Shown: positions 41,246 to 50,042 of the stretch, in pieces
How positions within the stretch are numbered: position 1 is the first letter of the stretch
How the letters are laid out: each line of letters starts with the position of its first letter
DNA from: an uncultured Litoreibacter sp.
GTDB taxonomy: Bacteria; Pseudomonadota; Alphaproteobacteria; Rhodobacterales; Rhodobacteraceae
Length of the DNA stretch: 64,000 nucleotides
Reading direction: 5' to 3'
Assembly (NCBI GenBank): GCA_947494645.1
Contig: CANLVO010000002.1
Coordinates: 676,359-740,358, forward strand
Notes under the pieces: generated by a model
The model's input: only the letters and a program-made list of their open reading frames with translations
Told to the model about the DNA's origin: nothing
The model's database searches: none
Position numbers and translations under genes: made by a program

Positions 41246-42963
41246 GTGATCCCCCCCATATTGGTTTTGCGGCCGATGGAGGCGTGGTTCTTCACGGTGC
41301 TTTTCAGCACTTCGTCGCGCGGGCCAAAGGCGCGTCGCATGCCGTTTTCAATGACCAGCAAGGTCTCGCATTCGCGGATCGCAGAGGGGCGGTGGGCCAT
41401 GATGATCACCGCGCGGCCGTCTTGCTTCATGGTGCGGATCGCGGTGTTCAGCGCGTTCGACCCTTCATTGTCGAGATTGGCGTTGGGTTCATCCAGCACC
41501 AGAATGGCCGGGGCCCCATACAAGGCGCGGGCCAGCCCGACGCGTTGCAGCTCGCCGCCCGATAACCGTCCCCGGGCCGAGGCTACGGGCGTGTCATAGC
41601 CTTGCGGCTGGCGCAGGATCAGATCGTGGGCGGCGGCCTTCTTGGCGGCGTTGATGATGTCGGCGGGGTTCGCCCGCGGGTCGAGGCGTGCGATATTTTC
41701 GCCAATGGTGCCGTCAAAGAGGGTCACCTTTTGCGGCAGATACCCGATATGGTCGCCCAGCTTGTCGGGGTCATATTGGTCAATCGCCGCCCCATCGAGC
41801 CGGATTTTGCCGCCCGCCGTGGGCCAGACGCCCGTCAGCGCCTTGGCCAGCGTCGATTTCCCAGCCCCCGAAGGGCCAATGACGCCCATGGCCTGACCCG
41901 GTTTCAGCTCAAAGGACAGCATGCGCAACGTGGCCTGTGCCTCTCCGGGCGGGATGACGGTGATTTGCTCGGCCACCAGTTTGGCGGCGGGTTTGGGCAG
42001 GGGCAGCCGCGACGGCGGCTCCGAGATTTCCGACAACAGCCCGCAAAGGTTCTGCCAGCCAAGATGCGCGCGCTGGATCAGGGCCCATTGGCCGACGGCC
42101 AGCTCAATCGGGGCTAACGCGCGGCCCAGCAGGATGGAGCCCGCAATCATTGCGCCCGCCGTCATCTCGCCCCGCAACACCAGATAAGCGCCAAGCCCCA
42201 ACATCGCCGATTGTAGAAACAGCCGCATGGTCTTGGTGGTGGCCGTGACCCCGCCCGAACGGTCGCTTTTCGACAAAGCACTTTGCAGGGCGCGTTTGCG
42301 CACAGATTGCCAGCGGTCAAAGCTGGCCTTGCGCATGCCGAGGCCCTGAATGATCTCTGTCTCGTCCATGATTTCATCGCTCAGGCGATGCGCCTGCAGC
42401 GCGTTCAGGCTGGCGTCCAGCTGCGGTTGTCTGGTGATGCGTTGGTTCAGAATGGCCAGCAACACCAACACCGCGCCCCCCGCCATCGCCAAAGCGCCCA
42501 GCCAGGGGTGAAAGATGAAAATCGCCGCCAGAAACAGCGGGGTCCATGGCATGTCGAACAGCGCCAACAGCGCGGGGGAGGCCATCAGGGCCTGCACCGT
42601 TTCAAGGTCGCGCAGCCCGGTCTTGGTGTCGTCCTTGTCGGGCGTCAGGTTTGATTTGCGCAGCATCGCGGTGAACACGCGCCGGTCCAGCTTGTCTTGA
42701 AACCGCGCGCCCATGCGGGCCAGCACCCGGCCGCGGGCAAAATCGAGGATGCCCATCATCGCAAACAGAAAGGCCGCAAGGATCGACAGCGCCAGCAGGG
42801 TCTCTTCCGAGCGGCTGCCAAGCACGCGGTCATAGACCTGCAGCATGTAAAGCGGGCCGGTCAGCATCAGCAGGTTCACGAACACGCTGAACAAGGCGGC
42901 GGCCCAAAACAGGTGCCGGCTGTCGCTGCGGGCGGCGGCCAGCTCGCGGCGGCCTCTATGCAT
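41242..42963 (-). CDS. Type I secretion ABC transporter permease/ATPase (PrtD/LapB class)
   Basis: TM domain LFWAAALFSVFVNLLMLTGPLYMLQVYDRVLGSRSEETL; Walker A IGPSGAGKSTLAKAL; LSGGELQRVGLARALYGAPAILVLDEPNANLD. Start may lie further upstream. Confidence 0.94.
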   Translation of the reverse strand: MHRGRRELAAARSDSRHLFWAAALFSVFVNLLMLTGPLYMLQVYDRVLGSRSEETLLALSILAAFLFAMMGILDFARGRVLARMGARFQDKLDRRVFTAMLRKSNLTPDKDDTKTGLRDLETVQALMASPALLALFDMPWTPLFLAAIFIFHPWLGALAMAGGAVLVLLAILNQRITRQPQLDASLNALQAHRLSDEIMDETEIIQGLGMRKASFDRWQSVRKRALQSALSKSDRSGGVTATTKTMRLFLQSAMLGLGAYLVLRGEMTAGAMIAGSILLGRALAPIELAVGQWALIQRAHLGWQNLCGLLSEISEPPSRLPLPKPAAKLVAEQITVIPPGEAQATLRMLSFELKPGQAMGVIGPSGAGKSTLAKALTGVWPTAGGKIRLDGAAIDQYDPDKLGDHIGYLPQKVTLFDGTIGENIARLDPRANPADIINAAKKAAAHDLILRQPQGYDTPVASARGRLSGGELQRVGLARALYGAPAILVLDEPNANLDNEGSNALNTAIRTMKQDGRAVIIMAHRPSAIRECETLLVIENGMRRAFGPRDEVLKSTVKNHASIGRKTNMGGIT

Positions 42964-43155
42964 TGGGTCTTGTCTCACAATCGGGTCTCCGGGCGGGTCT
43001 CCGGGGCGCGACCTCGTGCCACGCCCGCCCGGTCTCCCGGGCGCTCCATGTGGTGTTACACCCAAAAGATTATCAGTTTATGTCTTGAAGTCCGGACGCG
43101 GTAAAAGGACTGTAGCGACAGGGTTCGCCGCCGCATCAATTGTGACGAGGGTAGA

Positions 43156-43923
43156 ATGAAAATCGCGTTTATATTGAGCAATTTCAGTAATTTGGTTGGC
43201 CGATTTGGCGCGGTTTTGGTGGCCGGAATGCTTGCGGCCTGCACGCCCGCGCCGACCCCCACGGGGTTCGATGATCCAAATGAGGCGCAGAATCGCGAGG
43301 TTCACGCGGTCAATCGTTCGCTGGATCGCCGGGTATTGCGCCCCGTATCGGCGGCTTATGGCACATCGGCGCCGGGCCCCGCGCGCAAGGCGCTCAGCAA
43401 CTTTTCCGAGAACCTCAGCCTGCCCGGCGTGGTGGTCAACAACCTGCTGCAATTCCGTATTGAGGAGGCCGGGGCCAACACGTTCCGCTTCCTGCTGAAC
43501 ACAACATTCGGGTTTGGGGGGCTGATGGATGTGGCCACAGAAGCTGGCATCGCAGAAGATAGCTCGGATTTCGGCGAGACGCTCTATGTCTGGGGCGTGG
43601 GGGAGGGCAAATATGTCGAGCTGCCCTTGCTGGGGCCAAGCACGTCGCGGGCGGTGGCCGGGCGTTTCGTTGATCTGGCAATCAACCCGCTCAATCTGGT
43701 CTCTGAGACTGGCCTGCGCGTGGCCGGGGGGGTGTCAGGCGGGTTTGCCCGCGTGGATGATCGGTTTACCTTCGGCGATCTGGTCGATCAGGTGCTTTAC
43801 GAAAGCGCGGACAGCTACGCTCAGGCACGACTTCTTTATTTGCAGAACCGCCGCTTCCAACTAAGTGGAGAAACACAGCTCGACGATTTCGACCCGTATG
43901 AGGATATTTATGACCTACAATAA
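43156..43923 (+). CDS. mlaA: MlaA/VacJ family lipoprotein
   Basis: Lipobox LVAGMLAACTP; DPNEAQNREVHAVNRSLDRRVLRPVSAAYG; NNLLQFRIEEAGANTFRFLLNTTFGFGGLMDVA. Confidence 0.92.
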   Translation: MKIAFILSNFSNLVGRFGAVLVAGMLAACTPAPTPTGFDDPNEAQNREVHAVNRSLDRRVLRPVSAAYGTSAPGPARKALSNFSENLSLPGVVVNNLLQFRIEEAGANTFRFLLNTTFGFGGLMDVATEAGIAEDSSDFGETLYVWGVGEGKYVELPLLGPSTSRAVAGRFVDLAINPLNLVSETGLRVAGGVSGGFARVDDRFTFGDLVDQVLYESADSYAQARLLYLQNRRFQLSGETQLDDFDPYEDIYDLQ

Positions 43924-44536
43924 GCATCGCATAACGCATCTCGATCGCCGCCTGTTTGTTGCAGGCCTTGCTGCCGCTGGGGCCGTCGGGGCCGTTGGCG
44001 TCAGCCCGGCGCAGGCGTTGACCGGCAAACAGGCAGAGCAGCTGGTGACCTCGGCGGTAGCCGATATCAACGCGATCATCGCGGCGGGCAAGTCGCAGGC
44101 CTCAATGTTGCGCGACTTCGACAAGGTGTTCGGCCGCTATGCAGACGTCAACATCATCGCGCTCACTACGCTGGGTGCGGCCCGCCGCACCGCATCTCAG
44201 GCCGAAGTGCGAGCCTATGTGTCGGCCTTCCGTGGGTATTTCACGCGTAAATACGGCAAGCGATTCAACGAATTTGTAGGAGGGCAGATCAACGTCACCG
44301 GGTCGCGTCCGTCAAAAAGCAACATAGAGGTGCGCTCCACCGCCAAGCTGCGTGGCTCTGCGCCGTTCAATGTCAGTTGGCTGGTGTCGGATCGCAGCGG
44401 CAGCCCGAAGATCTTCAACATCATCATCGAAGGTGTAAACACGCTGACTTCGGAGCGCGCCGAAATCGGCGCCTTGCTCGACCGCCGCGGCGGCTCCGTG
44501 GCACGCCTGACCGCCGATCTCAAAACCCTCGGCTAA
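43910..44536 (+). CDS. MlaC/Ttg2D family phospholipid-binding protein, Tat-like signal
   Basis: LDRRLFVAGLAAAGAVGAVGVSPAQA; DFDKVFGRYADVNIIALTTLG...FRGYFTRKYGKRFNEFVGGQINVTGSRP. Confidence 0.88.
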   Translation: MTYNKHRITHLDRRLFVAGLAAAGAVGAVGVSPAQALTGKQAEQLVTSAVADINAIIAAGKSQASMLRDFDKVFGRYADVNIIALTTLGAARRTASQAEVRAYVSAFRGYFTRKYGKRFNEFVGGQINVTGSRPSKSNIEVRSTAKLRGSAPFNVSWLVSDRSGSPKIFNIIIEGVNTLTSERAEIGALLDRRGGSVARLTADLKTLG

Positions 44537-44556
44537 CCCGCAGACCTGATCCAAAG

Positions 44557-44585
44557 GGGCGCCTCCCGGCGCGTTTCTTTTTCTC
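44557..44585 (+). terminator. Probable Rho-independent terminator after the mlaC-like gene
   Basis: GCGCC-tccc-GGCGC followed by gTTTcTTTTTcT. Confidence 0.65.
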
Positions 44586-44710
44586 CTCCTCCGCCTGCGG
44601 CTCCGTCCTCGGCCGCCTCCCAGCGCCGCGCCGTCTTATTGGGCGCCGTCATTCCCCTCATCGACTGCCCGCCCGTGATAGCTTCTCGCCTATCACTGCT
44701 TCAGAAATAC

Positions 44711-44772
44711 TCCGGGGGTTTGGGGGCAGAGCCCCCATAGAAAAACGGGGGGTCCGGGGGCGGAGCCCCCGG
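44711..44772. repeat. Double-hairpin GC-rich intergenic element (REP-like)
   Basis: Two consecutive palindromes: TGGGGGC-aga-GCCCCCA (44721-44737) and CCGGGGGC-gga-GCCCCCGG (44754-44772 region), separated by tagaaaaacggggggt. Confidence 0.75.
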
Positions 44773-44803
44773 CCGGTCGGCGCATGAAATGCGTCGATAC
44801 AAG

Positions 44804-46978
44804 TTAGTTTCCGAATATCCGCCCCAACACGTCGAGGATCACGTCTTCTGTGGTCTGCCGTCTTTGCTGCCGTGGTTGTCTGCGGGTGGTTGTGGTCTGG
44901 CCCTGCGGCGCAATCGGGACCACGCGTGGCGGCTGTGCGGGTCGGATCATCGGCAAGGGTTGGGGCGGCAGCTCTGCGCTCACCCGGGTCATGGTTTCGC
45001 GCCAGATATCTGCCGGAAGCCCGCCGCCGGTGACGCCCTTCAGCGGCGTATTGTCGTCATATCCCATCCAGACGCCCACCACATATTCAGCCGTGAAACC
45101 AATGAACCACGCGTCCTTCGCCGCACTTGTGGTCCCGGTCTTGCCTGCCGCCTCGCGGCTGTCGAGCCGGGCGCGGGTGCCTGTGCCATCTGTAACCACA
45201 CGGTACATCATATAGGTCAGTTGCTGGGCCGCTTGCGGGGTGATTACCCGCTCGCCGATGCCGCCCTCTTTGCCCATCAGCGGGTCGTTGTCGCCTTTCA
45301 GGCGCAGCTCGGTCAGACCGTAGGGTTCAACCGCGTGGCCGCCATTCAGGATGCCCGCATAGGCCCCGGTCATCTCCAGCAAAGTGCTCTCGGAGGCGCC
45401 CAGCGCCAGGGCCGGACCGTCAGCCAAGGCGTTGTCGATGCCGAACCGGGTTGCCACGTCGCGCACGTTGTCGCGGCCTACGGCTTCAGACACTTTCACG
45501 GCAACGGTGTTGATCGATTGGCGCAGCGCGTCGGTCAGGGTCATCATGCCCTTAAAGTCACGCGAGTAGTTTTTCGGCGTGTAGGGCCCGGAGCCGGGAA
45601 TATCGATGGTAAAGGGCGCGTCTTCCACGGTGCTGTCATATTGAAAGCCCAGATCCATGGCCGCCGCATAGACAAAAGGTTTGAAGGCGGAGCCCGTTTG
45701 GCGTCGCGCATCTGTCGCGCGGTTGAAGCCGCCAGTCACCTTCTCGCGGCCCCCCACCATGGCCCGCACAGCGCCGTCAGCGGACATCACCACGATGGCG
45801 GCCTGCGCCTCAGAGCCTTTGCTGACCTTGGTCTCGAACACATAGTCCAGCGCTTCTTCGGCGGCGGTCTGCAGGCGGTTGTCGAAGGTGGTGGTGATCA
45901 CCACGTCTTCGGTGGTGTCGCTGGTCAGGAAGGACGGCGCTGACGACATGACCCAGTCCACGAAGAACCCGCCCGCCCGGGCGCTGGCGGCTTTCGACAG
46001 GCTGGCCGGCTGTGCGTTGGCCTGCGCCTCATCCGCGCTGGAAATGTAACCCTGTTCGCGCATCAATTTCAGCACGGTGGCGGCGCGATCGCGGGCGCGT
46101 TGCAGGTTGTTGGTCGGCGCATAGGTAGAGGGGGCTTTCAACAGCCCCGCCATCATCGCGGCCTCTGGCAGCGCCACTTCGCGTGCGCTTTTGCCGAAAT
46201 ACAGCTCGGATGCCGCCTCGAACCCGCGTGCCCCGCCGCCCAGATAGGCGCGGTTCATGTAGATCGACAGGATGTCGTCCTTGGAATACTTGGCCTCCAT
46301 CGCCAAGGCATAGAGCGCCTCCTTGCCTTTGCGGGCCAGCGTGGTGCGACGGCAATCGGCCTCGTATTCGCGCTCCGTCTTCCATTTGGTCTGGTCATAT
46401 TCGACGCCGAGACAGAGCAGTTTGGCGGTTTGCTGGGTGATGGTCGAGCCGCCATTGCCGCGCCAGGGTTTGCGGCCTTCGCGCATGTTGATGCGCATCG
46501 CCGAAGCAATGCCGCGCGGGCTGATGCCCAGGTGGCGGTAGAAGCGCTTGTCCTCGGTGGCGACGATGGCGTTCTTCAGATCAGGAGCCACGGAGGTGGC
46601 CGAGATCGCGCCGCCAAACTGGTCGCCGCGCCAGGCATAGACCACGCCCTCGCGGTCGAGCAGCGTCACGGAGCCACGGGTGCGGCCGTCCAGCAACTCT
46701 TCCAGATCGGGCAAGCCGACATAGGTATAGGCCACCGCGCCGCCCAGAAGCAGCAGTGCCACCGCGCTGACGCGCCATGTCAGGCCCCAGATCATGCGAA
46801 ACAGAAAGCGGAACGGGGTCAGCAGCCAGCCGATCACGCCGCGCTTTCTGGGGGCACGCTTTCTGGAGGGCTTGCGCGGGGCTGGTTTGCTTTTGGCAGG
46901 CTTGCCGGAGGCGGGCTTCGCCTTGGCATAGCGTTTGTCAGCCACCAGCGGCGGCTTGCGGTTGCCCGAATTGCTCAT
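44804..46978 (-). CDS. Penicillin-binding protein 1A family (transglycosylase/transpeptidase)
   Basis: VATEDKRFYRHLGISPRGIASAMR; GGSTITQQTAKLL; TGSAFKPFVYAAAM; GKTGTTSAAKDAWFIGFT; Lys/Pro/Arg-rich cytoplasmic N-terminus. Confidence 0.95.
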   Translation of the reverse strand: MSNSGNRKPPLVADKRYAKAKPASGKPAKSKPAPRKPSRKRAPRKRGVIGWLLTPFRFLFRMIWGLTWRVSAVALLLLGGAVAYTYVGLPDLEELLDGRTRGSVTLLDREGVVYAWRGDQFGGAISATSVAPDLKNAIVATEDKRFYRHLGISPRGIASAMRINMREGRKPWRGNGGSTITQQTAKLLCLGVEYDQTKWKTEREYEADCRRTTLARKGKEALYALAMEAKYSKDDILSIYMNRAYLGGGARGFEAASELYFGKSAREVALPEAAMMAGLLKAPSTYAPTNNLQRARDRAATVLKLMREQGYISSADEAQANAQPASLSKAASARAGGFFVDWVMSSAPSFLTSDTTEDVVITTTFDNRLQTAAEEALDYVFETKVSKGSEAQAAIVVMSADGAVRAMVGGREKVTGGFNRATDARRQTGSAFKPFVYAAAMDLGFQYDSTVEDAPFTIDIPGSGPYTPKNYSRDFKGMMTLTDALRQSINTVAVKVSEAVGRDNVRDVATRFGIDNALADGPALALGASESTLLEMTGAYAGILNGGHAVEPYGLTELRLKGDNDPLMGKEGGIGERVITPQAAQQLTYMMYRVVTDGTGTRARLDSREAAGKTGTTSAAKDAWFIGFTAEYVVGVWMGYDDNTPLKGVTGGGLPADIWRETMTRVSAELPPQPLPMIRPAQPPRVVPIAPQGQTTTTRRQPRQQRRQTTEDVILDVLGRIFGN

Positions 46979-47260
46979 GTTGACCTGCTCTTAATGGGGT
47001 CCTGCTCTCACCATTCGAAGATAGAGGCAGCGCGTCGGTATATGTAGGGGGAATTTGCACCTGCGGCGCACATTGATCGCTCAAAATTTAGGCAATGACT
47101 AATAATTGTGCAAATAAACTAGTTTTGATCCGGATTCCCGGCCAATTTCTCGGCCCGACTCGTTGAATGCTGCAGGTGCAGCGCTGTTTGTTCACCCATC
47201 GCCTTCCAACCGACGCCCGGCGGGGTGTCGGCGCGAGGGAGCCTCAAGAAGGGAAGAACA

Positions 47261-47599
47261 GTGAAACTGATTATTGCTGCAATCAAACCATTCAAGCTGG
47301 AGGAGGTCCGCGAGGCGCTGACCTCCATCGGGGTGCGCGGGATGATGGTGACCGAGATCAAGGGCTTCGGCTCTCAGTCGGGCCATACAGAGATCTACCG
47401 CGGTGCCGAATATGCCGTGAACTTCGTGCCGAAGGTGAAGCTGGAGATCGTCGTCTCCGCCGCAATGGCCGATCAGGTGGTCGAAACCATCACCACAACC
47501 GCCAAGACCGACAAGATCGGCGACGGCAAAATCTTTGTGCTCGACGTGAGCCAGGCGGTGCGTGTGCGGACCGGCGAAACCAATGATGACGCGATCTGA
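47261..47599 (+). CDS. glnK: P-II family nitrogen regulatory protein (GTG start)
   Basis: (M)KLIIAAIKPFKLEEVREALTSIGVRGMMVTEIKGFGSQSGHTEIYRGAEYAVNFVPKVKLEIVV with T-loop Tyr; upstream of amtB. Confidence 0.95.
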   Translation: MKLIIAAIKPFKLEEVREALTSIGVRGMMVTEIKGFGSQSGHTEIYRGAEYAVNFVPKVKLEIVVSAAMADQVVETITTTAKTDKIGDGKIFVLDVSQAVRVRTGETNDDAI

Positions 47600-47615
47600 A
47601 CGGGGATATATCAAA

Positions 47616-48929
47616 ATGACGCTCAAACATCTTCTCACACTCAGCGCGGCGGCGGCCATGTTGCCCGCCAGCGCTGCTTTCGCGCAGGACGCGGCTCCGG
47701 GCTTCGATGAAATCGGCCCCTATATCATGACAACCCTGCTGTTCTGCATGGCGGGCTTCCTCGTTTTCTTCATGGCGGCCGGGTTTGCCATGCTCGAGGG
47801 CGGGCTGGTGCGGTCCAAAAACGTCACCATGCAAATGACCAAGAACATCGCGCTCTACTCCACTGCGGCCATCATGTACTGGCTGGTGGGCTTCAACACG
47901 ATGTATCCGGGCGACTTCAACGGCTACTTCGCCATCGGCGGCCAAACCGTTCTGGATGCGGTGGGTGTCTCTGCTGCCGATGCGGCGCTGGATTATGCCT
48001 CCGTTGGTTCTGACTTCTTCTTCCAACTCGTCTTCGTGGCGGCCACGGCCTCCATCGTGTCTGGCGCGCTGGCGGAGCGGATCAAGCTGTGGCCCTTCCT
48101 CTTCTTCGTCGTCGTGCTGACAGGCCTGATGTACCCGATCTCCGGGTCGTGGAAATGGGGCGGCGGCTGGCTCGATGCGATGGGCTTCCAGGACTTCGCG
48201 GGTTCGACCGTTGTGCACTCTGTGGGCGGCTGGGCCGCGCTGGCTGGTGCGATCATCCTTGGGCCACGTCTTGGCAAATACAAAGACGGCCGCGTCAACC
48301 CGATGCCGGGCTCTAACCTTGCGCTGGCCACTTTGGGGACGTTCATCCTGTGGCTCGGCTGGTTTGGCTTCAATGGCGGCTCGCAGTTGGCCATGGGTAC
48401 GGTCGGCGATGTCTCTGACGTCTCGCGTATCTTTGCCAACACCAACATGGCGGCTGCTGCCGGTGCCATTACGGCGCTGATCCTGACGCAGCTGCTCTAC
48501 AAAAAGCCTGACCTCACCATGGTGCTGAACGGTGCACTAGCGGGCCTCGTGTCCATCACGGCTGAGCCGCTGGCGCCAACGCTGTTCGGTGCGCTGTGGA
48601 TCGGTGCAGTGGGCGGTGTGATCGTGGTCCTGACAGTTCCGATGCTGGACAAGTTCAAGATCGACGATGTGGTCGGTGCAATCCCGGTCCACCTGTTTGC
48701 AGGTATCTGGGGCACCATCGCGGTCTGCTTCTACAACTCTGACGCTGCTTTCGGAACGCAGATCACGGGCATCTTTGCCTACGGTGTGTTCACCTTCGTG
48801 GCCTCTGCGATCATCTGGTTCGTCCTCAAGATGACAGTGGGCATCCGGGTCGGCGAAGAAGAAGAGATCACAGGTCTCGATACAACCGAACTGGGTATGG
48901 AAGCATATCCTGAGTTCTCCAAAGGCTGA
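47616..48929 (+). CDS. amtB: Ammonium transporter
   Basis: MTLKHLLTLSAAAAMLPASAAFAQ signal; TTLLFCMAGFLVFFMAAGFAMLEGGLVRSKNVTMQMTKNIALYS; GGWAALAGAIILGPRLGKY. Confidence 0.96.
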   Translation: MTLKHLLTLSAAAAMLPASAAFAQDAAPGFDEIGPYIMTTLLFCMAGFLVFFMAAGFAMLEGGLVRSKNVTMQMTKNIALYSTAAIMYWLVGFNTMYPGDFNGYFAIGGQTVLDAVGVSAADAALDYASVGSDFFFQLVFVAATASIVSGALAERIKLWPFLFFVVVLTGLMYPISGSWKWGGGWLDAMGFQDFAGSTVVHSVGGWAALAGAIILGPRLGKYKDGRVNPMPGSNLALATLGTFILWLGWFGFNGGSQLAMGTVGDVSDVSRIFANTNMAAAAGAITALILTQLLYKKPDLTMVLNGALAGLVSITAEPLAPTLFGALWIGAVGGVIVVLTVPMLDKFKIDDVVGAIPVHLFAGIWGTIAVCFYNSDAAFGTQITGIFAYGVFTFVASAIIWFVLKMTVGIRVGEEEEITGLDTTELGMEAYPEFSKG

Positions 48930-48957
48930 GTCTCCCTCCTCATCCTTTGCGAACCCA

Positions 48958-48990
48958 AGCCCGGCACCCTCAAGGTGCCGGGCTTTTTCT
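48958..48990 (+). terminator. Rho-independent terminator after amtB
   Basis: AGCCCGGCACC-ctcaa-GGTGCCGGGCT followed by TTTTcTTT; 11-bp perfect stem. Confidence 0.93.
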
Positions 48991-49142
48991 TTGGTACCAA
49001 AGCCGCGGGGCTTGTCGATCAACTCACCGGGAGTTGCCGCTGTCTTCCCTTAACAAGACCCTCCGGTGGTTTTATGCATGAGACGGGGCGCGCAGATTGC
49101 GCGGACGATGCAGGATCATCAGCAGCGAAGGGAAGAAGCGGT

Positions 49143-49517
49143 ATGAGCGATGTGGTTGTCTGGCAGCGTGTCGAAGGGCTGATCGTTTTCGCCGCAGGTC
49201 TGCTGGTCCTTATGATGGATCACGCAGGTCTGCCCTGGTGGGGGCTCCTTTTGATCTTCTTCGCGCCCGATCTCAGCTTCGCTGGATATGCGCTGGGCAA
49301 CAAACTCGGCGCATTTTTCTACAACGCCGTTCACGTCTACGGGCTGGGAGCAGCACTATTTGCGGTCGGGACGCTTTTGGGTCACCCGGTCATGACCACC
49401 GTCGGCATCCTCTGGCTGGCACATTCCGGTTTCGACCGTATGCTTGGTTACGGGTTAAAGACCACCGAAGGATTTACGAAGACCCATCTCGGAGAGGTGG
49501 GAAAGAAGGACGCATAG
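49143..49517 (+). CDS. DUF4260 family membrane protein
   Basis: MSDVVVWQRVEGLIVFAAGLLVLMMDHAGLPWWGLLLIFFAPDLSFAGYALGNKLGAFFYNAVHVYGLGAALFAVG...LAHSGFDRMLGYGLK. Confidence 0.88.
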   Translation: MSDVVVWQRVEGLIVFAAGLLVLMMDHAGLPWWGLLLIFFAPDLSFAGYALGNKLGAFFYNAVHVYGLGAALFAVGTLLGHPVMTTVGILWLAHSGFDRMLGYGLKTTEGFTKTHLGEVGKKDA

Positions 49518-49596
49518 ATCGAGCTCTGACCCGGTCTACCAATCGCAAAAAAAACCGACCCCAAAAGTTAACAAAACCCCAACAGATCCCTGCTGG

Positions 49597-49646
49597 AGTT
49601 TTGTACATTTTGGGTTTTGGGCCAAAAAGTTTTGTACAATTTGGGG
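49597..49646. repeat. Imperfect direct repeat AGTTTTGTACAWTTTGGGG
   Basis: agttttgtacattttggg (49597-49614) and agttttgtacaatttgggg (49628-49646) in an A/T-rich convergent intergenic region. Confidence 0.8.
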
Positions 49647-49651
49647 TAAAA

Positions 49652-49975
49652 CTAGGCGACGGTCTCGTCAATCCAGCTTGCCAGCGCCGCCTTGGGTGCT
49701 GCGCCCACTTTGTTGGAAACAACCTCGCCATCTTTGAACATAAACAGCGCCGGAATCCCGCGAACACCCATCTGAGCAGGCGAATTCGGGTTCTCGTCGA
49801 CGTTCACTTTGACGATCTTGACCTTGCCGTCATACTCCGCAGACAGCTCTTCCAATGCGGGGCCGATCTGTTTGCACGGGCCGCACCATTCTGCCCAAAA
49901 GTCAACAATAACAGGGACTTCCGAGTTGCGAACTTCGGCGTCAAACGTGGCATCGGTAACGGCAACAGTGGCCAT
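49652..49975 (-). CDS. trxA: Thioredoxin
   Basis: [44 protein letters not shown]. Confidence 0.96.
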   Translation of the reverse strand: MATVAVTDATFDAEVRNSEVPVIVDFWAEWCGPCKQIGPALEELSAEYDGKVKIVKVNVDENPNSPAQMGVRGIPALFMFKDGEVVSNKVGAAPKAALASWIDETVA

Positions 49976-50042
49976 GAGCTTCCCTCCAGGGGTTGTGAAA
50001 AATCGCGTCAGAGTACGAACCTATGGATGGCTAGCGTGCGCG

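Noticed and set aside
44377-44787. 136-aa plus-strand ORF through the mlaC-like 3' end and GC-rich repeat
   Set aside because: Runs through a terminator and palindromic repeat; not protein-like.
44789-45943. 384-aa plus-strand ORF opposite the PBP1A gene
   Set aside because: Antisense to a well-supported PBP1A family gene; no family motifs.
47056-47070. NtrC-like dyad TGCACC-tgc-GGCGCA upstream of glnK
   Set aside because: Biologically plausible location, but spacer is 3 instead of 5 nt and one arm has a mismatch; too weak without a scan.
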